This document shows, one piece after another, positions 28,342 to 34,854 of a stretch of DNA of 40,873 nt (positions are counted from its first letter, which is position 1; every line of letters starts with the position of its first letter). A program made the translations under genes and the position numbers. Source of the DNA: an uncultured Prevotella sp. (GTDB lineage: Bacteria; Bacteroidota; Bacteroidia; Bacteroidales; Bacteroidaceae); NCBI GenBank assembly GCA_900315035.1, contig OMXO01000025.1:1-40873 (forward strand). Reading direction: 5' to 3'. The notes under the pieces are model-generated. The model was given only the letters and a program-made list of their open reading frames with translations. It searched no databases and was not told where the DNA came from.

Positions 28342-28474
28342 ATGGCCACCCCCCTTGGTATCTCTTATCGACAGCGCAAAGGTACAAATAATTCATAAAT
28401 CCTCCAAGCTTTTTTCGAATTTGTTTCTGATTTATTTCAAATGTTAAAATGACGGAGCAGCGAGAACAGAATCC
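28342..28474. repeat. Dispersed repeat, copy 1
   Basis: This stretch of about 133 nt is repeated, with substitutions and small gaps, at 29945-30064 in the same orientation. The best-kept part runs from TTCATAAATCCTCCAAG to AAAATGACGGAGCAG. Copy 1 has 11 extra bases (GTTTCTGATTT) flanked by ATTT, which fits a slippage deletion in copy 2. The reading frame is not kept between copies. Confidence 0.88.
28377..28408 (-). promoter_or_regulatory. Possible minus-strand promoter in repeat copy 1
   Basis: The minus strand reads CTTG, 20 nt, TACCTTTG, then CGC: one base from the full consensus. It would transcribe toward the composite hairpin, where no gene is seen. The box is degraded in copy 2. Confidence 0.5.
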
Positions 28475-28478
28475 AAGC

Positions 28479-28509
28479 TTACCCGTTTACCCGTTTATCC
28501 GTTTACCCG
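28479..28509. repeat. Octamer array 1 (TTTACCCG x4)
   Basis: TTACCCG, TTTACCCG, TTTATCCG and TTTACCCG follow each other directly. On the other strand the unit reads CGGGTAAA, related to array 2 (CGCCTAAA) by the shared CGNNTAAA frame. Confidence 0.92.
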
Positions 28510-28561
28510 TTACATTAGCAAAATCCATGTGTAACGGTAAAATCTCTTCTATATATTATAT

Positions 28562-28591
28562 AATTATTATATATTATAATATATAATAATT
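28562..28591. repeat. 30-bp perfect palindrome made only of A and T
   Basis: Half-site AATTATTATATATTA is followed directly by its reverse complement. It lies between the two octamer arrays, inside a wider A/T-only stretch, and should extrude or melt easily. Confidence 0.95.
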
Positions 28592-28642
28592 TAATATAGA
28601 TATATACTATCACCCAACACCAAACGCAAATACCAAATGAAA

Positions 28643-28674
28643 CGCCTAAACGCCTAAACGGCTAAACACCTAAA
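28643..28674. repeat. Octamer array 2 (CGCCTAAA x4)
   Basis: CGCCTAAA, CGCCTAAA, CGGCTAAA and CACCTAAA follow each other directly. Compared with array 1 the CGNNTAAA core is in inverted orientation, so the two arrays and the palindrome form one large imperfect dyad. The WYL gene promoter begins 13 nt later. Confidence 0.92.
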
Positions 28675-28686
28675 TGTAGGTAATAA

Positions 28687-28718
28687 TTTGGCGAAGTCGG
28701 AAAAATCACCTATCTTTG
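28687..28718 (+). promoter_or_regulatory. Promoter of the WYL regulator gene
   Basis: TTTG (28687-28690), 20 nt, TATCTTTG (28711-28718), then CAC: an exact consensus, 25 nt before the ATG at 28743. Confidence 0.85.
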
Positions 28719-28742
28719 CACAACAATCAGAATGAATACATT

Positions 28743-29633
28743 ATGAAACCAGCAAGGATTTTCCAACAATACATCTGGCTCGTCAACAAGTTGAGCCAGT
28801 ACAAGCGACTGTCGCTCGAGGAACTCAACAACCTTTGGCTGAAAGATGAGGTCATCGGCGGGAGTCCGCTCAACCGCAATTCATTCATCCGCCATAAGGA
28901 TGCCATCCTCAATATGTTCGGCATTATCATCGAGTGCGATAGGGAACATGGCTACAAATACTATATTGCCAATCCCGAGGTGCTCAAAGACGACGCCATC
29001 GAACGCTGGATGCTCTCCACGCTGACGGTGAACACGGCACTCTCCGACAGCTCCTCACTGAGCGACCGCATCCTGCTGGAAGACGTGCCCGCTGGTGAGC
29101 AATACCTTCAGACAATCATCCAGGCGCTCAGGATCAACCGTCGCCTGGTCATCACCTACCAGCGTTTCGGATGCGAAAGTTACGAGAAGACCGTCTCGCC
29201 CTATTCGCTCAAGCTGTTTCAGCGCCGATGGTATCTGCTGACATTCACGGGCAGGCATTATGCCACCTATTCGCTCGACCGCATGCTGTCTGTGGAACTC
29301 TCCGACGAGTCCTTCGAACTGCCTGCCGACTTCTCGGCTGATGAGTATTTCTCTGAATATTATGGTGTGCTGACTGACGAGACCCCGATTCAGCATGTGG
29401 TGATCAGGGCATACGACAAGACGCCCAACTACCTGCGTACGCTCCCCCTGCACCGCTCCCAGCGTGAGCTCGAATCGACAGACCAATACACGGAGTTCAG
29501 CTACGATATCCGCCCCACGACTGATTTCCTCGGCCAGCTGCTGTCTCATGGCGATGGCATCGAGGTGGTCAGCCCTCCCGAACTCCGCCAGAAGATGAAG
29601 GATATGATAGCCAGAAATCTTAAAAGATATTAA
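28743..29633 (+). CDS. WYL-domain transcriptional regulator
   Basis: The 296-aa protein has an N-terminal DNA-binding region (about residues 1-75, SLEELNNLWLKDEVIGGSPL) and a central WYL domain (about residues 120-195, INRRLVITYQRFGCESYEKT and SPYSLKLFQRRWYLL), followed by a WCX-like C-terminal part. WYL proteins sense ligands, often nucleic-acid or nucleotide signals, and in many genomes regulate defence loci. The longer frame from a TTG at 28716 overlaps the promoter box, so the ATG is chosen. The gene sits directly after the octamer/palindrome structure, which is a candidate operator, and upstream of the structured RNA and the TIR/RyR island. A regulatory link to them is inference. Confidence 0.87.
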   Translation: MKPARIFQQYIWLVNKLSQYKRLSLEELNNLWLKDEVIGGSPLNRNSFIRHKDAILNMFGIIIECDREHGYKYYIANPEVLKDDAIERWMLSTLTVNTALSDSSSLSDRILLEDVPAGEQYLQTIIQALRINRRLVITYQRFGCESYEKTVSPYSLKLFQRRWYLLTFTGRHYATYSLDRMLSVELSDESFELPADFSADEYFSEYYGVLTDETPIQHVVIRAYDKTPNYLRTLPLHRSQRELESTDQYTEFSYDIRPTTDFLGQLLSHGDGIEVVSPPELRQKMKDMIARNLKRY

Positions 29634-29641
29634 ATCCTTAC

Positions 29642-29673
29642 GGGGTGTTGCACGTTTTGCAACACCCCCTTTT
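29642..29673 (+). terminator. Intrinsic terminator of the WYL gene
   Basis: A perfect 10-bp stem GGGGTGTTGC with GCAACACCCC, loop ACGTTTT, then C and four T, 8 nt after the stop codon. Confidence 0.92.
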
Positions 29674-29674
29674 C

Positions 29675-29682
29675 TATATTTG
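29675..29682 (+). promoter_or_regulatory. Possible -7 box before the 28-aa frame
   Basis: TATATTTG followed by CAG, just after the WYL terminator and 41 nt before the 28-aa frame. No TTTG is found at the usual spacing. Confidence 0.4.
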
Positions 29683-29722
29683 CAGCCGATAACTCACATG
29701 TTTAATCTAAAAATAGAAAGTT

Positions 29723-29809
29723 ATGGCTGGATTATTTGTATTTTTCGTCCTTTGGATAGCTATGTCGTTTCCCTCGACGATGAGTAGCTTCATGCAAATA
29801 CGCACATAA
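29723..29809 (+). CDS. Possible 28-aa hydrophobic peptide
   Basis: The frame encodes MAGLFVFFVLWIAMSFPSTM and eight more residues. It is strongly hydrophobic at the start and preceded by an A-rich leader. Its TAA lies inside the left arm of hairpin A, so the hairpin would terminate its transcript. It could be a leader peptide, a toxin-like membrane peptide or chance. Conservation across genomes would decide. Confidence 0.35.
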   Translation: MAGLFVFFVLWIAMSFPSTMSSFMQIRT

Positions 29810-29837
29810 GGCCCGCATCCCTGCGAGCCTTATGTGC
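29802..29837 (+). repeat. Hairpin element, copy A
   Basis: GCACATAAGGC pairs with GCCTTATGTGC, and the inner CGCA pairs with TGCG around loop TCCC. The tail continues ACTAACTAAAACAAACCAAT and ATGAAAAAACTAACC. It shares its arm sequence and tail with copies B (30172) and C (39885) and may act as a terminator. Confidence 0.85.
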
Positions 29838-29944
29838 ACTAACTAAAACAAACCAATATGAAAAAACTAACCTATTATATTATGCAACTAACGTGTAACA
29901 TGGGGACTTTTGTTATAATGGAAGAACCACATCCTCATATTACA

Positions 29945-30064
29945 ATGGCCACCGCCTCGTTATCTCTTATTGATAGTAAAAATGTACAGAAGTTTCATAA
30001 ATCCTCCAAGTTTTTTCGAATTTATTTCAAATGTTAAAATGACGGAGCAGCAAGAACAGGATCC
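29945..30064. repeat. Dispersed repeat, copy 2
   Basis: A diverged copy of 28342-28474 in the same orientation, about 120 nt, with an 11-nt deletion and several single-base gaps. Together the copies flank the WYL gene as direct repeats about 1.6 kb apart. Confidence 0.88.
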
Positions 30065-30171
30065 CGGTCATTAGACAGTTTTAGCATGGGGCGACGGGAT
30101 GATCTGGGTGCACTCCGCGGTAGGGCCGTACCTGGACAGCAGAACATGTGACATTAATACAAATTTGAACG

Positions 30172-30212
30172 CACACAAGACCCGCTGTCTCAGCGAGCCT
30201 TGTATGTCTTTT
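30172..30212 (+). repeat. Hairpin element, copy B
   Basis: Arms 30172-30187 and 30191-30206 pair with three mismatches around loop TCT (core CGCTG/CAGCG), followed by TCTTTTACTAACTAAA. The same core, arm and tail words occur in copy C. It lies just upstream of the structured RNA promoter. Confidence 0.82.
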
Positions 30213-30323
30213 ACTAACTAAATTTCTCTCCAAATGTTGTTTGATTTCATTACTGTGGCGGCATAATCTCGTGGAAATGTAAGAATTACACCCAAAAATA
30301 TTTTATTTTTTCTCTGTCATTTA

Positions 30324-30355
30324 TTTGGTTGCAAGAAAAAAAAATCATATCTTTG
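30324..30355 (+). promoter_or_regulatory. Promoter of the structured RNA / island operon
   Basis: TTTG (30324-30327), 20 nt, TATCTTTG (30348-30355), then CACC: an exact consensus. Transcription should start near 30362. It is the only strong plus-strand promoter seen before the nine-gene island. Confidence 0.85.
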
Positions 30356-30361
30356 CACCAT

Positions 30362-30629
30362 CGCTCAGTTAGTCCAGTAATGGGCGGCGGGCGGTCTTAT
30401 ATATGAGAAAGACGTTTTCGGACGTCTGTCATTGTGGACTACGAACTTCGCAAATTCCAAAACCCACAGCAGGCAGATGACAACGATGCGTCTACGTGGA
30501 ACGCATCTATATTTGTATTATATAGTTCGTTCTGGCGTGGGCTAACTGCGTTGCCTATCCTGTGTGGGTGTGGCAATGCGAAGGCCAGTAGTCCCAGGAT
30601 GGACAGAGAACAGCACCTACGCCTTTTTT
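30362..30629 (+). ncRNA. Candidate structured RNA of about 265 nt
   Basis: The segment starts just after a consensus promoter and ends in a stem plus T6. Helices found by eye: 30370-30376/30435-30441 with 30379-30382/30430-30433; 30410-30415/30422-30427; 30441-30446/30525-30530; 30485-30491/30501-30507; 30534-30541/30616-30623; 30548-30555/30572-30579; 30591-30594/30601-30604. In addition ACCCACA (30462-30468) can pair with TGTGGGT (30563-30569) in the loop of another helix, a long-range pseudoknot. No open frame here looks coding. It does not show the marks of tmRNA, RNase P RNA, SRP RNA or any riboswitch I know. It could be an independent RNA or a leader that controls the LysM/TIR operon by termination at 30623. 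Confidence 0.65.
30616..30629 (+). terminator. 3' arm and T tract ending the structured RNA
   Basis: CCTACGCC pairs with GGCGTGGG at 30534-30541 and is followed by six T. The stem encloses about 74 nt of further structure, so it would act as a terminator only once the RNA is folded, which would suit conditional termination. Confidence 0.6.
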
Positions 30630-30707
30630 GTGTATTACGAGAACTAAATAATTGAGTGGTAAGGTCTTTCTAGTGGTGCTGAAAGAATTATTGAATGGAA
30701 CTACTAA

Positions 30708-31571
30708 ATGATTAGACTATTTTTATTTCTATTTGCCTTTATGCTTTTTGTTGCTTGTAATAGTGGTGATAAAAGAACTGCTATAATGGAAGAGCGGATT
30801 GATTCACTCCAGAAGGAAAATGCACGAAAGGACAAAGACATGAGTGAGTTGACTTCTTTTGTGACGGCTCTTGCTGACGGTTTGGATAGCATAGCTAAAC
30901 ACGAAGAGTTATTATTCTACACAAATAAAGGGAAGGAAGGTACAGTTACAGACAAACAGCAACTAAAAAAGAATCTCGATATGTTTGAGAGTATGCTGAA
31001 TCAGCAAAAAAAGCGTATAGCCCAGATGGCAGATTCTTTGAAAGCAAGAGGTGAAAGGCTTGATAAGTTATCTCATCTTGTATCATATCTAAATCAGCAA
31101 TTAGACGAAAAAAATGCCTTAATCAAAGGACTTCGTTCAGAATTGGACAATAAGAATGTCAACATCTCCCAACTTCAAAGAAAAGTTAGTTCGCTGACAG
31201 AAGATAATGCAAAATTAAATAAGAAAGTAGAAGCACAAACCCAAGCTTTGACAGTTCAGTCAGAGATGATAAATGAAGGTTATGTCAAAATTGGTACAAA
31301 GAAAACTCTTTCTGATCTGGGGATTATAACAGGTGGTTTTTTGAGAAAGAAGAAAGTTAATCCAAATGCTATCAGTCAAGGACAGTTTATGAGGGTCGAT
31401 ATAAGAAGTTTCAAGGAGATTCCTTTGAATTCTGATAATCCAAAGATTTTGACACAAATGCCAACATCCTCATATAAAATAGAACATATAGGGAAGAAAA
31501 ATTCTGTATTGTATATTCTTGATCCCACATCCTTTTGGAGTATTTCGAATTATTTGATTATTCAGTTATGA
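30708..31571 (+). CDS. Coiled-coil lipoprotein
   Basis: The 287-aa protein has a lipoprotein signal peptide with lipobox FVAC and lipidated Cys17. Residues about 26-185 are a long coiled coil (IMEERIDSLQKENARKDKDM, ELDNKNVNISQLQRKVSSL). Residues about 190-287 form a beta-rich C-terminal domain of unknown type (KKTLSDLGIITGGFLRKKK). It would span the periplasm from a membrane anchor. It is the first gene of the A/T-rich island; its TGA overlaps the next ATG (ATGA). No known family is recognised beyond the architecture. Confidence 0.82.
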   Translation: MIRLFLFLFAFMLFVACNSGDKRTAIMEERIDSLQKENARKDKDMSELTSFVTALADGLDSIAKHEELLFYTNKGKEGTVTDKQQLKKNLDMFESMLNQQKKRIAQMADSLKARGERLDKLSHLVSYLNQQLDEKNALIKGLRSELDNKNVNISQLQRKVSSLTEDNAKLNKKVEAQTQALTVQSEMINEGYVKIGTKKTLSDLGIITGGFLRKKKVNPNAISQGQFMRVDIRSFKEIPLNSDNPKILTQMPTSSYKIEHIGKKNSVLYILDPTSFWSISNYLIIQL

Positions 31572-31993
31572 TAAGAAAATTATTTGTCATTATTTTGTCA
31601 TTTTCCCAGTTTCTCGTAGCTTTTGGACAGAAAACCCATATAGTTAAGCAGGGAGAGACTATGGAAACTATTGCACAATTATATCAGATTTCAATAGAAG
31701 AGTTGAAAAAGCAAAATGAAAGTGCAGAGCTTCTATTTCCTGGTCTACTCTTGAATATTCCACAAAAGGTTTCAAAACGAGAATCAGCGAAACAGGAAAT
31801 ATCGATGTCTAAGACTACCGATATCGTGTATATGCGTGATGGTAGTTATATCCTTTGCAAGGTGGTTGGTATTAGAAAATCCCTTTTGTCAATCCGGCAA
31901 GATGAGTCAAAAGAAGATATAAAGTTACCAGTTAAAGATGTTTTAGAAATCAATTATGCAGATGGAAGTAAAAAGAAATATGGTAAGAGATAA
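31568..31993 (+). CDS. Secreted LysM-domain protein
   Basis: LysM binds the glycan chain of peptidoglycan. The 141-aa protein has a signal peptide (residues 1-21, ending AFGQ), one LysM at about residues 22-66 (HIVKQGETMETIAQLYQIS), and a C-terminal beta module (IVYMRDGSYILCKVVGIRKS, ending INYADGSKKKYGK). A similar module is repeated in the next gene. The ATG at 31568 overlaps the upstream stop (ATGA) and is chosen over an upstream start at 31535, because it gives the signal peptide at once. The gene overlaps the following one by 14 nt. Confidence 0.88.
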   Translation: MIRKLFVIILSFSQFLVAFGQKTHIVKQGETMETIAQLYQISIEELKKQNESAELLFPGLLLNIPQKVSKRESAKQEISMSKTTDIVYMRDGSYILCKVVGIRKSLLSIRQDESKEDIKLPVKDVLEINYADGSKKKYGKR

Positions 31994-32702
31994 GGCACTG
32001 TTGACTCTCCTGTGTTTTGTTTTTTCCCCATTATGGAGTCTTGCTCAACGTGATTTGATCTTGCTTCGTGATGGAAGTGAGCGGAAAGTGAAGATAATTA
32101 TGGTTAATAGTGATCAAATAGTATACTCTTCAGATGCAAAATCCGTAAAGCAGGAAACCATCAACAATAATGTTGTTTATATGATAAAGTATGAAAAGCG
32201 TGGTAACATATTTTTCATGGAGGATGGTGAACGTGTATCTGGTGAAGGGGATGGAAGAATACCTTCAAATGCAACGGTCATTTACTTGCTGAAAGGAGAG
32301 GAAATCGTTGGATATAACGTAGAATTGGATGTGTCGAGCGTGAAATATACCGCTTCAAAAAAGAAAGGTAAGGAAATATTTACAATTGATAAGTCGCAGA
32401 TATTCTTAATTGTATATCCAGACGGGACAAAAGAGATGCTTAATGATTTTGAAACTCTAAGAAAACAGAAAGAGGCAGCCCTTGCCGAACAACGACGTCT
32501 TGCGGAGGAAACCAGGCTCGAAGAGTTGCGTAAAAGTTATCCTAAAACAGCTATCATTAAGACTATAAAGAATCTTACTATTAAGGTGAGTTTGCTCACT
32601 GAAAACGAACAGAAAGTCACTTATAAGAGATCTGAACAGAAAAATAGTCCGGTTTATCACATGGATCGTACAAATATTAAGGATATAATATATAATGATT
32701 AA
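31980..32702 (+). CDS. Secreted protein with repeated beta modules
   Basis: The 240-aa protein has a signal peptide (residues 1-23, ending WSLAQ) and then two or three copies of a module of the form I-x-x-x-D-G-S ... I-x-Y-x-x-G: RDLILLRDGSERKVKIIMVN, ATVIYLLKGEEIVGYNVELD, and a weaker third at the C-terminus (IIKTIKNLTIKVSLL). A charged helix (about residues 165-190, RKQKEAALAEQRRLAEETRL) separates the second and third. The module also forms the C-terminus of the preceding LysM protein. The start at 31980 overlaps that gene, implying coupled translation. No named family is recognised. Confidence 0.8.
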   Translation: MVRDKALLTLLCFVFSPLWSLAQRDLILLRDGSERKVKIIMVNSDQIVYSSDAKSVKQETINNNVVYMIKYEKRGNIFFMEDGERVSGEGDGRIPSNATVIYLLKGEEIVGYNVELDVSSVKYTASKKKGKEIFTIDKSQIFLIVYPDGTKEMLNDFETLRKQKEAALAEQRRLAEETRLEELRKSYPKTAIIKTIKNLTIKVSLLTENEQKVTYKRSEQKNSPVYHMDRTNIKDIIYND

Positions 32703-32713
32703 AACATAAAAAT

Positions 32714-33790
32714 ATGAGAAGGCTATTAACTGGAATATTGATGCTGTTGCTTGTAATGGTTGCACAGGCACAGCAAGTGGTCCACATTGTACAGCGTGGA
32801 GAAACATTCGAATTGATAGCACGACGTTATAATATTACTCTCAGCGAACTAATGGCTGCAAATCCTGACGAAGAAACATGCTTCGTTGGAATTAGTCTGA
32901 ATATACCAAGAGGAAGTAGCAAAAGCAGTCAGATAGAGGCCATCACCCCCCAAGTTGCAACACAATTAGGAAAAGCTGCAGATTTAATCAAAGAGGGGCG
33001 ATATAAAAAGGCAACATCTCTTTATTCAGAAGTCATAAAGACAACACCAACAGCTTCAGCATATTTCGGAAGAGGAATTAGTTTTTATAATAGAGAAAAA
33101 TACAAATCTGCTATAAATGATTTTGAGTCCGCAATTAATAGACCAGACTGTACGCATGAGATGAAAGAGCGTTGCAACGAGCTGATTGATGATGCTGAGA
33201 AATTAAGAGCGCAACAACATAAAAGACGTAATAATTTCTGGGGAAGTTTAACTGCGATTGTTGTTGGAACTGCTGCAGTGACCGCAACAGCAGCCATGTC
33301 TTCTAACAATTCAAATATGTATATGCCTCCAACTAAAGCAAATGGTTTCCAAAGGAACACAAGTATGGATTATCTCCTAGATCCTCGCTATACCATTATC
33401 CAGATGGAGAGACAAGATATGGCAGAATATATGCAATTCAAACAGAATACAGGTATGGATATAACTTTTGAGCAGTTCCGTATGTTAAAATATACTCCAG
33501 CCGATTCAAATTCAGAAATTAGTAATTCTAATAAAGACTCTAATTCATCAAGTTCAGTCAATTCTTCAAGTAGTGGTTCCAATAGTTCAAAGCAATCATC
33601 AAAAGGGGAGTGTCCACTATGTCATGGAACAGGTAGAATGGAATACAACACAAATCCACCACAATATGGAGGATTGAATAGAAACAATTATAAAGTAAGA
33701 TGCAATGAATGCGGAAAGGAGTTTCTGAAGAGTTGGGGACATACACATGTTACTTGTAAGATGTGTAATGGAAGAGGTAGGACAATGTAA
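32714..33790 (+). CDS. LysM-TPR protein with a C-terminal DnaJ-like zinc finger
   Basis: The 358-aa protein has a signal peptide (1-19), LysM at about residues 22-65 (HIVQRGETFELIARRYNIT), two TPR-like repeats at about residues 78-150 (ADLIKEGRYKKATSLYSEVI, SAINDFESAI), a hydrophobic, Ala-rich segment at about residues 172-193, a Ser/Asn-rich linker at about 258-293, and a C-terminal cluster of CxxCxGxG (CPLCHGTG), CNEC and CKMCNGRG motifs, as in the DnaJ zinc finger. A zinc finger at the end of a LysM protein is unusual. The hydrophobic segment may place the finger on the other side of the membrane. Its first 40 codons are very similar in DNA to those of the gene at 33878. Confidence 0.85.
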   Translation: MRRLLTGILMLLLVMVAQAQQVVHIVQRGETFELIARRYNITLSELMAANPDEETCFVGISLNIPRGSSKSSQIEAITPQVATQLGKAADLIKEGRYKKATSLYSEVIKTTPTASAYFGRGISFYNREKYKSAINDFESAINRPDCTHEMKERCNELIDDAEKLRAQQHKRRNNFWGSLTAIVVGTAAVTATAAMSSNNSNMYMPPTKANGFQRNTSMDYLLDPRYTIIQMERQDMAEYMQFKQNTGMDITFEQFRMLKYTPADSNSEISNSNKDSNSSSSVNSSSSGSNSSKQSSKGECPLCHGTGRMEYNTNPPQYGGLNRNNYKVRCNECGKEFLKSWGHTHVTCKMCNGRGRTM

Positions 33791-33877
33791 TAAGAAGGCC
33801 CTAATAGAAACAGTTCCATTCGCGTCCATAATAGAACAAGCATCGAGGAATTTTTTTACTAATAAAACTATAAAGGT

Positions 33878-34786
33878 ATGAAAAGGCTATTAACAAGTAT
33901 TTTGATGCTGTTGTCTGTAATGATTGTGTTAGCGCAGCAAGTAGTTCACACTGTTCAGCGTGGAGAAACGTTAGAGAGTATTGCACAGAAATATTATGTA
34001 TCAGTAGATGCTCTGAAACTAGCCAATCCAGATGCTGCAGAATTGTTTTATATCGGGATGAAGTTGAATATTCCAAAAGTAAATGAGAGCGAACATCCTT
34101 CATATGTGCCTCAACATGAGAATGAAATGGTGGAAACTATACAACAGACTCCATCCTACGAATCGATTTCACATGTATCTTCTAACTATATAGATGTGTC
34201 TGAAAGTTTATCATTGAAGAATACTTGGCATATTGCTTTTCGACTCGGTCCTTCATTTTACAATTCGGAGAAAACTGGTGGAATGAAAAAAGAATATGGG
34301 TATTCTTCTACTTATTCTCAGTCATGGGGATTTGAGGCGGCTTTTGGTGCTCATTACTATATTCTTGACAATCTGTATGTTTCAGGAATGTTAGGATATA
34401 ATCAAGCTTCTAGTTCATTAAGCATGAATTCAATTGGATCTTACAATAGTACAAGTGTAGTATCACATAATATATCTATGCCGATTGAAGTTGGAGCATA
34501 TATCCCTATTTCTAAGAATATAGGTTTTGTTTTAGAGGCTGGTCCTACATTACTTTACGCTGTTGATGGTTATACAAAGATCAATAAAGAGAAAATTTCT
34601 TTTTCGAAACTGGAAGATGATTACGATGTGAAGATTGATCGATTCGGTGCATTCTTAAGAGTTGGCGGAGGCTTTAGCCTGTGGGGGTTCAGAATACAAG
34701 GATACTATGGTATTCCTCTTTCGAAATTTGCAGGAGCAAGTGAAAAAAAGAATTTTTGGGGAATTACATTAGGTTCTGAAATGTGA
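33878..34786 (+). CDS. LysM protein with an outer-membrane beta-barrel
   Basis: The 302-aa protein has a signal peptide (1-19), LysM at about residues 22-66 (HTVQRGETLESIAQKYYVS), a polar linker, then from about residue 112 an eight-strand-like porin domain (WHIAFRLGPSFYNSEKTGG, EVGAYIPISKNIGFVLEAGP, ending WGITLGSEM). It would tie an outer-membrane barrel to peptidoglycan, in place of an OmpA domain. The first 40 codons resemble those of the gene at 32714, so the pair arose by duplication of a signal-LysM cassette with different C-terminal domains. An 87-nt gap before it shows no clear promoter. Confidence 0.84.
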   Translation: MKRLLTSILMLLSVMIVLAQQVVHTVQRGETLESIAQKYYVSVDALKLANPDAAELFYIGMKLNIPKVNESEHPSYVPQHENEMVETIQQTPSYESISHVSSNYIDVSESLSLKNTWHIAFRLGPSFYNSEKTGGMKKEYGYSSTYSQSWGFEAAFGAHYYILDNLYVSGMLGYNQASSSLSMNSIGSYNSTSVVSHNISMPIEVGAYIPISKNIGFVLEAGPTLLYAVDGYTKINKEKISFSKLEDDYDVKIDRFGAFLRVGGGFSLWGFRIQGYYGIPLSKFAGASEKKNFWGITLGSEM

Positions 34787-34854
34787 TATATTCTTAAGGA
34801 GATTAAAATATCTTGTTCGTCAATAATTTGTTTGTGTATAAAATGCTTTCATTT

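Larger units (their letters stand above)
28006..28742. other. Long intergenic region rich in repeats and palindromes
   Basis: No convincing gene is seen in these 737 bases. They hold, in order, a terminator, 21-nt tandem repeats merging into a composite hairpin, three degenerate 22-nt repeats, copy 1 of a dispersed repeat carrying a minus-strand promoter, an octamer array, an A/T-only palindrome, a second octamer array in the opposite sense, and the WYL gene promoter. Each is listed separately. Confidence 0.75.
29634..30707. other. Long intergenic region before the LysM/TIR island
   Basis: These 1074 bases hold the WYL gene terminator, a possible 28-aa peptide, hairpin elements A and B, dispersed repeat copy 2, a G/C-rich patch of unknown nature (about 30085-30135), and the promoter and body of a structured RNA. 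About 78 nt between the RNA and the first LysM-operon gene show no clear promoter. Confidence 0.7.

Noticed and set aside
28479-28674. CRISPR-like array
   Set aside because: The units are only 8 nt and follow each other without spacers, and no cas gene is present.
28716-28742. A TTG-started longer WYL protein (and similar extensions of uvrB, nth and the HD gene)
   Set aside because: Each TTG is part of a TAnnTTTG promoter box, so it cannot be in the transcript.
29858-30037. A 59-aa frame beginning MKKLTYYIMQ after hairpin A
   Set aside because: Its second half is dispersed repeat copy 2, whose frame is broken in copy 1, and the start resembles the tail of hairpin element C, where the frame stops after ten codons. 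It is more likely repeat sequence than a gene.
30086-30151. A 21-codon G/C-rich frame starting MGRRDDLGAL
   Set aside because: Very short, with no leader or neighbours to support it. The G/C-rich patch is odd but unexplained.
30362-30629. tmRNA, RNase P RNA, SRP RNA or omega-type guide RNA
   Set aside because: No tRNA-like end, no GAGGAAAGUCC-type core, no SRP Alu/S-domain pattern and no nuclease gene beside it.
30434-30655. A 73-codon plus-strand frame inside the structured RNA
   Set aside because: It starts with GTG inside a helix, its composition is not protein-like, and it crosses the folded terminator. The RNA pairing explains the sequence better.
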